Source of the DNA: Rickettsiella sp.
GTDB lineage: Bacteria > Pseudomonadota > Gammaproteobacteria > Diplorickettsiales > Diplorickettsiaceae
NCBI GenBank assembly: GCA_031119195.1
Contig: JAVHYG010000088.1
Coordinates: 1,604 to 7,027 of the forward strand
Reading direction: 5' to 3'
Length of the DNA stretch: 5,424 nucleotides
Shown here in pieces: positions 1 to 5,424 of this stretch. The notes under the pieces are model-generated. The model saw only the letters and a program-made list of their open reading frames with translations. It was not told where the DNA came from and searched no databases. Positions within the stretch are counted from its first letter, which is position 1; each line of letters starts with the position of its first letter. The position numbers were made by a program, and so were the translations under genes.

Positions 1-657
1 CCTAGGATAAATTCTATCGTTTACCCAATGGCTTGACCAATTATTGGTGGTAGCGATGCATTCCGCCGCAAAGTTATTCAAGTTAAATTTATCTTGTATT
101 TCAAGGCAGCCCGATAAAAAAATATCGACATAGGATTCTACAATAGGATATTTTGCAGAGGGTTCAGCATAATAAGAAGGTTTTAGTTCATAAATCCAAA
201 ATTCACCATTAGGTAGCTGTGAACAGTCAAGTGGATGAATGTCTTTCTTAGGTACGGCTACACGACAGTAATATTTTTCGCGCTTATCATAATTTTTTAG
301 TGAATCAGCAGTGGCTAAAGGAAAAATAGTGCTGTTAAAATGAGCATTTCTGTTTTTGATGATACCCAGATACGTTGTACTAAATCCTGTAGAAACGCCT
401 TTAGCAAACCATCCACGTTGATACCCATATACCTCTACCGGTTTATTTTTGCCGCTACTACTGTCCGTGCTATTTTTTGATTTTTGTTGCATCAGTGAAC
501 CATAAGCGATTATATATTGTGTCTTAACGAAATTAGGTTTTGGATGGCAATTTAAATCTCCAGCATTAGCAGTGCTCTTTGCAATAAAAATTATAAATAA
601 TAAGACTATAGAAACTAGATAAGTAATAAACAAACGTATCGGAAATATGAACTTCAT
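1..657 (-). CDS. Exported gamma-glutamylcyclotransferase-like (GGCT/AIG2-fold) protein, C-terminus cut by window edge
   Basis: The frame reads without a stop from an ATG at 657-655 to the left edge (219 codons, 3' end missing). Residues about 8-26 are strongly hydrophobic after a short basic start. They are followed by S-T-A-N-A|G, which looks like a Sec signal peptide cleaved near residue 32. The mature part carries Y-G-S-L-M at residues 52-56 (bases 490-504), the hallmark substrate-binding loop of the GGCT/AIG2 fold. At 124-130 it has D-K-R-E-K-Y-Y; Glu127 sits where this family has its catalytic glutamate. Known members cleave gamma-glutamyl amino acids or related amides to 5-oxoproline, but many bacterial members have no assigned substrate. 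Five cysteines (37, 131, 145, 184, 200) lie in the predicted exported part and could form disulfides. No clear Shine-Dalgarno site precedes the ATG, but this start gives the complete signal peptide. The gene is divergent from the toxin-like operon, and nothing in the sequence links the two functionally. Fold confidence is good; substrate is unknown. Confidence 0.8.
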   Translation of the reverse strand, partial: MKFIFPIRLFITYLVSIVLLFIIFIAKSTANAGDLNCHPKPNFVKTQYIIAYGSLMQQKSKNSTDSSSGKNKPVEVYGYQRGWFAKGVSTGFSTTYLGIIKNRNAHFNSTIFPLATADSLKNYDKREKYYCRVAVPKKDIHPLDCSQLPNGEFWIYELKPSYYAEPSAKYPIVESYVDIFLSGCLEIQDKFNLNNFAAECIATTNNWSSHWVNDRIYPR

Positions 658-738
658 AAGTTAGCTATTAACTAATAGTAGACATTAGAGTTAAGGGGTG
701 TTGACAATTGCACGATGATGGCTAAGAGCGTTTTTTAT

Positions 739-974
739 CTACGTTTTGTTATTCTCATATGCTAAATATGTTCCATTACGATACTTAAAAAATAACTCTT
801 TTTCTGTCAATGCTAGCATACGTCAACATGCCCTAAGATAAACTCCGATAGTGTAAATGATTTTAGAAGTATTTGAAATATTTTTAGCAAGTACTTTCCG
901 TTAGGCATAACCCATAAGTCTCCGTTAGGCCTCAAAACTGCACTTTCTGATTTATCCTCGCTAAATATCGACAA
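739..974 (-). pseudogene. Possible decayed small gene, two short overlapping frames
   Basis: Reading the minus strand, a frame from TTG at 974-972 to TAG at 815-813 encodes 53 residues, including V-L-R-P-N-G-D-L-W-V-M-P-N-G-K-Y-L-L. An ATG at 819-817 overlaps its end and opens a second frame of 26 codons to TAG at 741-739, including F-F-K-Y-R-N-G-T-Y-L-A-Y-E-N. Both have protein-like composition and both contain an N-G-x-Y-L turn pattern. Neither has a good Shine-Dalgarno site, and the first starts with TTG just after a stop. The 10-base direct repeat TCCGTTAGGC (897-906 and 921-930) is explained here as two P-N-G codon triplets. The pair may be fragments of one gene broken by indels, a small real gene, or chance. 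I do not recognise the family. Confidence 0.25.
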
Positions 975-1063
975 TCCCTAGTATATATTTAGAAGCTTTT
1001 TTAATTAATTAAATTTGTTAATATGTATTTGTAAGTTAATAAAATATATTTATTTATTATGAA

Positions 1064-1110
1064 TAGTGAGGTAATTACTTAGTGAGAAAATTTAATTGTA
1101 AAGGCAATTA
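1064..1110. promoter_or_regulatory. Operator-like repeats upstream of the toxin-like operon
   Basis: TAGTGAG occurs at 1064-1070 and again at 1080-1086, and the palindrome GTAATTAC (1071-1078) lies between the copies. Just downstream, TAATTG (1093-1098) and CAATTA (1105-1110) form a perfect 6-base inverted repeat around a 6-base spacer. This arrangement lies 100-150 bases before the first operon gene and would fit a regulator-binding site. The region is AT-rich, so short symmetric sites also arise by chance. No regulator gene is in the window. Confidence 0.25.
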
Positions 1111-1211
1111 TCCAAAACATACAACAATTTTTTACTAGGAAGATTTTCATATTAATTATTTATAAAAGTAAATTTTAAATTAGAACGATTAAAAAATTAA
1201 AAGGAATATTT

Positions 1212-2459
1212 ATGGCTACTACTTTTACTCACGTTAGTGTGGAACGGCCACAACATGCACCATTTAGCAGCTTTGCGACTGATGGTGAATCAAAATTAAT
1301 TCCAGATAAAGCTGTTGAGGATCTTCAAACACTTACGTGGGAGTCGCTCATTGTTAAAAACTATTGTCTTGCAGTTAATCAGCAAGCCCCGATAAAAATA
1401 GATAAATTAACAAAACTACCGTTGATACAAAAGACATCGAGGACAACTGCTGAACTTTGGTTAAACAAGATAGCCTCGGCAGTTAACGAAGTTTACACGG
1501 AGAGTAGCTTTTTTTACGATAGTTTTGATATTTATTATGATAAATTAATAGAACTTGCTAAAGGCTTAGAAAATAATGCTAATAAAGAACTTTTTACTAA
1601 TAGCTTAGGTGAATTGCAGACTAATGTAGACAATATCAGAGCAAAAGTTGAATCGCTAAACAGGGCTTTGCAAGACTTTAGACCACGTCTTGAAACTGAT
1701 GTGCGAAACTTTTCTGAATTAGTCGATGAAGCAAAAAAAATATATAAAGGTAATACATTTAAGATTGAAACATTAAATGATGAGATTGAAGCATTGAAAG
1801 CAGAAATAAGTAGTTTAAACAAAAAAATAGCGGCGACAGCAACAGTTGGAACACTCAGTTTATTGGGTTTGATCGGTGTTGTGATTGGCGCTGTTTTAAT
1901 TTTACCAAGTGCTGGTACATCGTTAGCTATCGTCGGTGCTTCCTTGGCCGTTACTGGAATTGGAACAGGTGCCAGTTACGCATTACTGGGCGAATATCAT
2001 AGGCAACTTAAAGTAAAGAAATCAGAATATAATCTTAAAAGCGAAGAATTACAACAAGTGCAGGAAGAAACTGCTGCGGCGATGACGGTTGAAAAGCAAT
2101 ATACACCCTTAATTAAATCAGGTAGTGAAGCTATACAAGTAGTCCAAACCTTACTTGAAGGTTGGAAGGAGATATATTCCAATTTTGGACGTTTTAAAGA
2201 TGAAATCGTAAAAACTAAGAACGCTGACCCTGATAAAATTAGACAACATTTAGATGCCACAAAAACAGCAGTTAAAAATATTAACGATGTCATTGAAAAG
2301 CATAAAAAGGCTGGTGTTATTAATGTTTATTCAGAAGGAGATATCGCTGCTGCATTATCTCCAGCCTATGCAAGAATGCGCCATAACGAAGCACTTGTTT
2401 TACCCCAAGCATTGCATAATGCTTATGTCAAGCGTATGTGGGACAACTTAACTATTTAG
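1212..2459 (+). CDS. Putative alpha-helical pore-forming toxin component (ClyA/Hbl/Xax-like), strongly hydrophobic head
   Basis: This is a 415-residue, mostly helical protein without a signal peptide. The start is supported by AAGGA at 1201-1205, six bases before the ATG. In order: an N-terminal strand/loop; a helix with K-N-Y-C (49-52); a helix R-T-T-A-E-L-W...V-N-E-V-Y (77-95); a long coiled coil (about 130-206) containing D-F-R-P-R-L-E-T-D-V-R-N-F (155-167); a hydrophobic, Gly/Ala-rich segment (207-260); a second coiled coil (about 261-295); a Trp helix E-G-W-K-E-I (316-321); and further helices to the C-terminus. The hydrophobic part reads as two membrane-spanning helices (about 210-231 and 235-259) joined by P-S-A-G. 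A membrane hairpin between two coiled coils in a soluble-looking protein of about 400 residues is the plan of alpha-pore-forming toxins. These insert the head into target membranes and oligomerise. It is the first gene of the operon, and the closest relative in the window is the third gene. The exact subfamily is unclear; a non-toxin coiled-coil membrane protein is the main alternative. Confidence 0.6.
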   Translation: MATTFTHVSVERPQHAPFSSFATDGESKLIPDKAVEDLQTLTWESLIVKNYCLAVNQQAPIKIDKLTKLPLIQKTSRTTAELWLNKIASAVNEVYTESSFFYDSFDIYYDKLIELAKGLENNANKELFTNSLGELQTNVDNIRAKVESLNRALQDFRPRLETDVRNFSELVDEAKKIYKGNTFKIETLNDEIEALKAEISSLNKKIAATATVGTLSLLGLIGVVIGAVLILPSAGTSLAIVGASLAVTGIGTGASYALLGEYHRQLKVKKSEYNLKSEELQQVQEETAAAMTVEKQYTPLIKSGSEAIQVVQTLLEGWKEIYSNFGRFKDEIVKTKNADPDKIRQHLDATKTAVKNINDVIEKHKKAGVINVYSEGDIAAALSPAYARMRHNEALVLPQALHNAYVKRMWDNLTI

Positions 2460-2496
2460 TTATTTCTGCATTAACTATTAAAAAAAGGAATTATTT

Positions 2497-3696
2497 ATGG
2501 AAAGAAACTATTTTGACGAGCTCGTTAAACATGCGAATAATGTCGTATTAACCGATCCCCCGAAAATTGACAAACAACTTGAAGATCTCTTTAAAACAAT
2601 CAAATGTTTACAAAATTACTGTATTAAACTAAATACCACGCCCGATCTAAATTGGACTGATTTTGTTGAGTTTTATCGTAAAGATTCGATACCTACTAAA
2701 GATGACAAACTTGAGCAAATTCTTCTGAGTCAAAATGTACAACTTACCCTGCGTAAGCATACTGCAGAATATTTGGATAAGCTTAACCCAAAACTAAATG
2801 AGATTTTCGACAATCTCATGGATTTTTCTAGTACGTTTGTAACTTTTTATCCTGAACTTAATCGTAGTATTGAGGACACTGTGAGTGTTAGTAAAGATAA
2901 CGATTATGACGTAGTGATTAATGAATTAGTTGAAGAAATAGAAAGTAACAGAGACAAAAATGATAAGCGTCTACAAGTTTTAAATGATTTTTTGAATAGA
3001 TTTAATGAGACATTTGATTCATTGTGTTTACTTAAAAATTATGTCAACGTTTCCCTAGAGGACAAAAAACATGAAATTAAAACCTTAGAAGATGAGCTTA
3101 AAAAATTAGAAGACAAGCTATCCACCATTGAAATGGAAGCGATTAACTATGCGTTTATAACAAAAACCCCCATGAATTTTTTGTTTGGCAAAGATAAAGA
3201 CAAAGATAAGGATAAAGATAAAAATAAGGACAAAGACAAGGATAAAGAAAAAGAGAAACAAAAAAAAGAATTAAAAGATAAAATCGCTAAATTACACGCG
3301 GCTTTAATTGGATACGATCAAGATTACGGTGTTTTAAAAATTCTTTTTGATACGTCGAGTCTATTTAAAAACTCTTTTATCAGTGTCATAAAGGATGTCA
3401 CGGAAATAAGCCAAGGCTGGCATAGTATAGAAGTTTATTTTGCTTCGGTAAAAGCGAGTATAAGCGATGAAAATATTAAGAATCATTGGGTGCGTGATAA
3501 CTTATTACCTAAGCTAAAAAAGTTAAATGCTAAGTTTATAGCGTTAACTGAAGAAATAAAAAAAATAAAAACTATTTTGCCGATAAGCATTGTTTATTGT
3601 GAAAAAAATGCGGACGGTAAGTTTATTATTAAAGATAATATGAAGATAAGCAATAGTAAATTTTTAGAATTTTATGTGAATAAATTTCAAGATTAA
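2497..3696 (+). CDS. Putative alpha-pore-forming toxin component with Lys-Asp repeat in place of a hydrophobic head
   Basis: This 399-residue helical protein lies 37 bases after the first operon gene; AAAGGA just upstream (2484-2489) supports the ATG. There is no signal peptide or transmembrane helix. It aligns by eye with its neighbours: Q-N-Y-C-I-K-L-N (39-46) with the N-Y-C helix of gene 1; R-K-H-T-A-E-Y-L-D-K-L...L-N-E-I-F (86-104) with the N-E-V-Y helix; V-L-N-D-F-L-N-R-F (161-169) with the D-F-R motif; and Q-G-W-H-S-I (306-311) with the Trp helix. The first coiled coil is about 185-213. The head is only weakly hydrophobic (about 214-231) and runs into alternating Lys-Asp/Glu (232-254), followed by a second helix. 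Total length matches the family. In tripartite toxins of this group one component is hydrophilic and joins only with its partners, so this may be that subunit (inference). The charged repeat is unusual and could be a solubilising linker or a length-variable region. Confidence 0.5.
   Translation: MERNYFDELVKHANNVVLTDPPKIDKQLEDLFKTIKCLQNYCIKLNTTPDLNWTDFVEFYRKDSIPTKDDKLEQILLSQNVQLTLRKHTAEYLDKLNPKLNEIFDNLMDFSSTFVTFYPELNRSIEDTVSVSKDNDYDVVINELVEEIESNRDKNDKRLQVLNDFLNRFNETFDSLCLLKNYVNVSLEDKKHEIKTLEDELKKLEDKLSTIEMEAINYAFITKTPMNFLFGKDKDKDKDKDKNKDKDKDKEKEKQKKELKDKIAKLHAALIGYDQDYGVLKILFDTSSLFKNSFISVIKDVTEISQGWHSIEVYFASVKASISDENIKNHWVRDNLLPKLKKLNAKFIALTEEIKKIKTILPISIVYCEKNADGKFIIKDNMKISNSKFLEFYVNKFQD
3190..3261 (+). 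repeat. In-frame hexanucleotide repeat (AARGAY) encoding Lys-Asp
   Basis: About twelve six-base units lie in the second operon gene. The first nine mostly follow AAA/AAG-GAT/GAC; one unit is AAAAAT (giving Asn), and the last units degenerate to AAAGAA, AAAGAG and AAACAA. They encode alternating Lys-Asp then Lys-Glu at residues 232-255. The six-base unit keeps the reading frame whatever the copy number. A run of eight A (3260-3267) follows directly and would be a frameshift hotspot. Synonymous third-base variation between units suggests an old or selected repeat rather than a very recent expansion. Confidence 0.9.
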
Positions 3697-3701
3697 GGAA
3701 T

Positions 3702-3730
3702 AAAAAAAGACAGAGTTAACCGCTCTGTCT
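3702..3730. terminator. Hairpin before the third operon gene; terminator-like on the minus strand
   Basis: AGACAGAG (3708-3715) and CTCTGTCT (3723-3730) form a perfect 8-base stem with a 7-base loop. A run of A (3702-3708) precedes it on the plus strand, so the minus-strand transcript would have a stem followed by a U tract, as in a rho-independent terminator. On the plus strand no T tract follows, so it should not terminate the operon efficiently. The plus-strand hairpin ends four bases before the TAAGGAG ribosome site (3735-3741). It could therefore be a decayed bidirectional terminator, a block to antisense transcription, or an mRNA processing/stability element that sets expression of the downstream genes separately. 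Confidence 0.5.
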
Positions 3731-3746
3731 CACATAAGGAGAAAAT

Positions 3747-4979
3747 ATGTTAGTTACATTAAATAGTCCGCATGGCGCTGCTTTTGATGTTCTCGATAGC
3801 GATGGTGATGTGCCCTTAGTTCCAGATACCTTAGTGCAAAAAACCCAAGATTCCATTGTAGGTTATGAAATTATTGAAGGATATACCAGAATAGTCAATG
3901 TACAGCCTTTTCAACCGGTAGAAGGCGTTCCTTCCTTAAAAAAAACGCAAGATCATGCGCGAGAGTCTGCCCAACTTTGGGCTAAAGATACGCGCAGCTC
4001 AATAAATGAGGTTTATTCTAGTATTAAACAAAAGCTTAAAGTAACGCAAGATACAGCAAAAGATTTTTTTAAAGAATTGATTCCTAACTTAGAAAAAGCA
4101 GACAACCGTAACACTGTGAGCGAAGCGTTGCAATTATATATTGATGATACAAACTCTATTAACGGGAAAATCTCCGCGTTGATAAGCAAACTAAATAGTT
4201 TTAGGGAATCTTTAGAGGAAGATGCTAGAAATTATGGGACAGTGTTAGGTGAAGTCAATAAGCAAAATGAATTGGATAAAGCCGCTATAAAAAAACTGCA
4301 TGAGCAAATAGGTGTGATTGATCAAGATATTGATGAATTAAATAACATTATCACTCAAAAAAAGGTCCAAGAACAAGAAATAAAACGAAAGTTAGCTATT
4401 AGTTACGGCTTCGTTTGGTCAATTCCCGGTATAATTGCAGTTAGTGTGTTGGAAGGTCAACGATCGAGTGCCAATAAGGCTTGGCGTAATGCTGAAGATT
4501 CTCTTATTCAGAAAAAACATGATAAGGAAGATAAGAGCAAGCAACTAGGTGATATTACTAAAAGAATTGCTTATTTAACTACTTTAAATAATGAGTTTAG
4601 TAAATTATTAGCGAATTGTACTAATTCTATTGCCGTAGTATTCAATATGGCAGATGCATGGTCAACGTTGGGCAGCAATTTGGAAAATATTCAGCAACGC
4701 TTAGAAAGGGTTAAGGATAATGATTTTAATGCTATTGAAAAAATAAAAGCACGACTCAGCCTGCAGATAAAAGTACTAGAAAAAAGCATTGATAGATTAA
4801 ATGATGATGTGATTGCATTTGAGCAGTCCAAATTAATACAGGTTCCCATTGATGAAGGTATCGACAAACACATATTGTCAGATCGTAGTGCCTTTTCAGT
4901 GCCAATTCCTGCCTTGCCTGCCAGATTGATCTATGCTTATGCCCAACGTAATCACTATTTTGATGTAATAAAAATATAA
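3747..4979 (+). CDS. Putative alpha-pore-forming toxin component, short hydrophobic head
   Basis: This is a 410-residue helical protein. TAAGGAG at 3735-3741, five bases before the ATG, is the strongest ribosome site in the window. It is the clearest paralog of the first operon gene: L-V-P-D (24-27) matches L-I-P-D; V-G-Y-E-I-I-E-G-Y (38-46) matches the N-terminal helix; A-R-E-S-A-Q-L-W...I-N-E-V-Y (71-90) matches R-T-T-A-E-L-W...V-N-E-V-Y; S-F-R-E-S-L-E-E-D-A-R-N-Y (151-163) matches D-F-R-P-R-L-E-T-D-V-R-N-F; and D-A-W-S-T-L (303-308) matches the Trp helix. Coiled coils are at about 170-215 and 240-285. Between them is only one short hydrophobic stretch (about 216-236, with S-I-P-G-I-I), compared with some 54 residues in gene 1. 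That could anchor in one leaflet rather than span the membrane, as reported for the anchoring subunit of tripartite toxins (inference). There is no signal peptide. The C-terminus has S-V-P-I-P-A-L-P-A-R followed by an aromatic tail. The function is inferred from architecture. Confidence 0.6.
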   Translation: MLVTLNSPHGAAFDVLDSDGDVPLVPDTLVQKTQDSIVGYEIIEGYTRIVNVQPFQPVEGVPSLKKTQDHARESAQLWAKDTRSSINEVYSSIKQKLKVTQDTAKDFFKELIPNLEKADNRNTVSEALQLYIDDTNSINGKISALISKLNSFRESLEEDARNYGTVLGEVNKQNELDKAAIKKLHEQIGVIDQDIDELNNIITQKKVQEQEIKRKLAISYGFVWSIPGIIAVSVLEGQRSSANKAWRNAEDSLIQKKHDKEDKSKQLGDITKRIAYLTTLNNEFSKLLANCTNSIAVVFNMADAWSTLGSNLENIQQRLERVKDNDFNAIEKIKARLSLQIKVLEKSIDRLNDDVIAFEQSKLIQVPIDEGIDKHILSDRSAFSVPIPALPARLIYAYAQRNHYFDVIKI

Positions 4980-4991
4980 GGAAATATCGTG
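4978..4991 (+). promoter_or_regulatory. Ribosome site overlapping the stop of gene 3, sets a GTG start for gene 4
   Basis: AAGGA (4978-4982) begins inside the TAA stop (4977-4979) of the preceding gene and lies six bases before GTG (4989-4991). The next in-frame ATG is at 5016, without a good site at proper distance. The overlap predicts translational coupling between the third and fourth genes, and so matched amounts of the two proteins. Confidence 0.65.
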
Positions 4992-5424
4992 GAAAATGTC
5001 GCTTATAATGCGAGGATGCCTTTTGAAACCCTTGCTAATTTGTTTCCAAGACAACTTGATATGTTGTCACAAGAAACATTGATAGGTTATCAAATTATTG
5101 ATGCCTACCACTATACTATTACCTATCAATTTAGCTTATTGGAACGCTATTTGAGTGGGCTTGAATCGATGGAAGAATATCAACGATTCGATGCGCTTAA
5201 TCGGGAGTTCTTTTTCAACAGTCGATGTGCAGAACGTTGGCCTGGAATTAAAGAATTTATGGGGCGTGTTTATGAACAGTCAGTACAACCCTTGATCCTA
5301 AAATATGAAACAGCCAGTGAAAAATTTATTCAACTGGTATGTTCTTTTGAAGAGCCTGGGTCTAAAGCTGAACTTCTACAAAGTTTAAAAAATTTAAAAT
5401 CTGATACTGTAGACTGTGTTAGAG
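4989..5424 (+). CDS. Fourth paralog of the pore-forming-toxin-like proteins, C-terminus cut by window edge
   Basis: The frame is open from GTG at 4989 to the right edge (145 codons plus one base). L-I-G-Y-Q-I-I-D-A-Y (31-40) matches I-V-G-Y-E-I-I-E-G-Y of the third gene. S-R-C-A-E-R-W-P (78-85) followed by G-R-V-Y-E-Q-S (92-98) matches the A-x-L-W...N-E-V-Y helix shared by the other members. The following residues (E-T-A-S-E-K-F-I-Q-L, 107-116) match D-T-A-K-D-F-F-K-E-L of the third gene. There is no signal peptide. The segment between the two conserved helices (about 41-77) differs from its neighbours and contains E-R-Y-L-S-G-L-E-S-M-E-E-Y. The head and second coiled coil lie beyond the window, so its role in a complex cannot be judged. 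The nine-base gap to the preceding gene and the shared ribosome site indicate the same transcript. Confidence 0.55.
   Translation, partial: MENVAYNARMPFETLANLFPRQLDMLSQETLIGYQIIDAYHYTITYQFSLLERYLSGLESMEEYQRFDALNREFFFNSRCAERWPGIKEFMGRVYEQSVQPLILKYETASEKFIQLVCSFEEPGSKAELLQSLKNLKSDTVDCVR

Larger units (their letters stand above)
658..1211. other. Divergent intergenic region of 554 bases
   Basis: This region separates the minus-strand GGCT-like gene from the plus-strand operon. It holds two short minus-strand frames with coding character (739-974). A very AT-rich leader runs from about 980 to 1211 and includes the 12-base palindrome TTAATTAATTAA at 1001-1012 and the repeats at 1064-1110. The operon promoter should lie in about 1010-1170, but base composition makes several -35/-10 pairs equally plausible: TTGTTA 1015-1020 with TAAAAT 1040-1045 (19-base spacer), or TTGTAA 1096-1101 with TACAAC 1120-1125 (18-base spacer). 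None is convincing enough to call alone. No tRNA or rho-independent terminator was seen. Confidence 0.6.

Noticed and set aside
701..729. Consensus -35 box TTGACA on the plus strand
   Set aside because: No acceptable -10 box lies 16-18 bases downstream, and no plus-strand gene begins nearby.
897..930. Direct repeat TCCGTTAGGC as an operator or integration site
   Set aside because: The two copies are in the same minus-strand frame and both encode P-N-G, so a coding origin explains them more simply.
1001..1012. Palindrome TTAATTAATTAA
   Set aside because: It is simple AT-rich sequence, easily arising by chance here, with no flanking support for a site.
1059..1082. Seven-residue leader peptide frame (M-N-S-E-V-I-T)
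   Set aside because: It has no Shine-Dalgarno site and no run of a regulatory amino acid, so it is likely chance.
1535..1822. Minus-strand open frame of 95 codons
   Set aside because: It lies antisense to the first coiled coil of gene 1. Its Ser/Leu/Phe-rich composition is that expected from the complement of Glu/Lys/Asn codons, and it has no ribosome site.
1997..2293. Minus-strand open frame of 98 codons
   Set aside because: It is antisense to the second half of gene 1, with the same low-complexity shadow composition.
2254..2451. Plus-strand open frame of 65 codons
   Set aside because: It overlaps gene 1 out of frame and has no ribosome site or recognisable sequence.
4691..4873. Minus-strand open frame of 60 codons
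   Set aside because: It is antisense to gene 3, and its Ser/Leu-rich composition is typical of a coiled-coil complement.
1212..4979. Coiled-coil structural proteins (SMC-like, filament or tail-fibre proteins)
   Set aside because: There are no nucleotide-binding motifs. The coils are short and paired around a head insert, and the genes are tandem paralogs of equal length, which fits toxin subunits better.

Overview
The window is AT-rich DNA from a bacterium. Gene spacing, Shine-Dalgarno sites, codon use and protein flavour suggest a low-GC gammaproteobacterium, perhaps of the Legionella/Coxiella/Rickettsiella kind, but no taxonomic marker is present and this is only a guess. No rRNA, tRNA, CRISPR array or insertion sequence was seen.

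Layout: a minus-strand gene, cut by the left edge (1-657), encodes a probably exported protein of the gamma-glutamylcyclotransferase-like (GGCT/AIG2-like) fold. A long intergenic stretch follows (658-1211). It holds two short minus-strand reading frames that may be the remnant of a decayed gene, and an AT-rich leader with operator-like repeats. From 1212 to the right edge there are four plus-strand genes in a row (415, 399, 410 and at least 145 codons). They are separated by 37, 50 and 9 bases, each has a good Shine-Dalgarno site, and they look like one operon.

The four operon proteins appear to be diverged paralogs of each other. Each has an N-terminal helix of the type G-Y-x-I-I-x-x-Y or K-N-Y-C. 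This is followed by a helix matching (R)-x-x-A-x-x-W/Y...-N-E-V-Y. The three complete proteins then have a first coiled coil, a 'head' insert, a second coiled coil and a shared Trp helix. That architecture (long helical bundle, head inserted between two coiled coils, about 400 residues, no signal peptide, several paralogs in tandem) is typical of the ClyA/Hbl-Nhe/XaxAB-YaxAB/MakABE/AhlABC superfamily of alpha-helical pore-forming toxins. The heads differ strikingly. Gene 1 has a hydrophobic hairpin of about 54 residues, gene 2 has a Lys-Asp repeat with almost no hydrophobic segment, and gene 3 has one short hydrophobic segment. This suggests a division of labour (pore former, hydrophilic partner, membrane anchor) as in tripartite toxins. 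The fourth gene would make this a four-component set, which is the main point of interest. The family assignment is inference from architecture and motif reading; no database search was possible.
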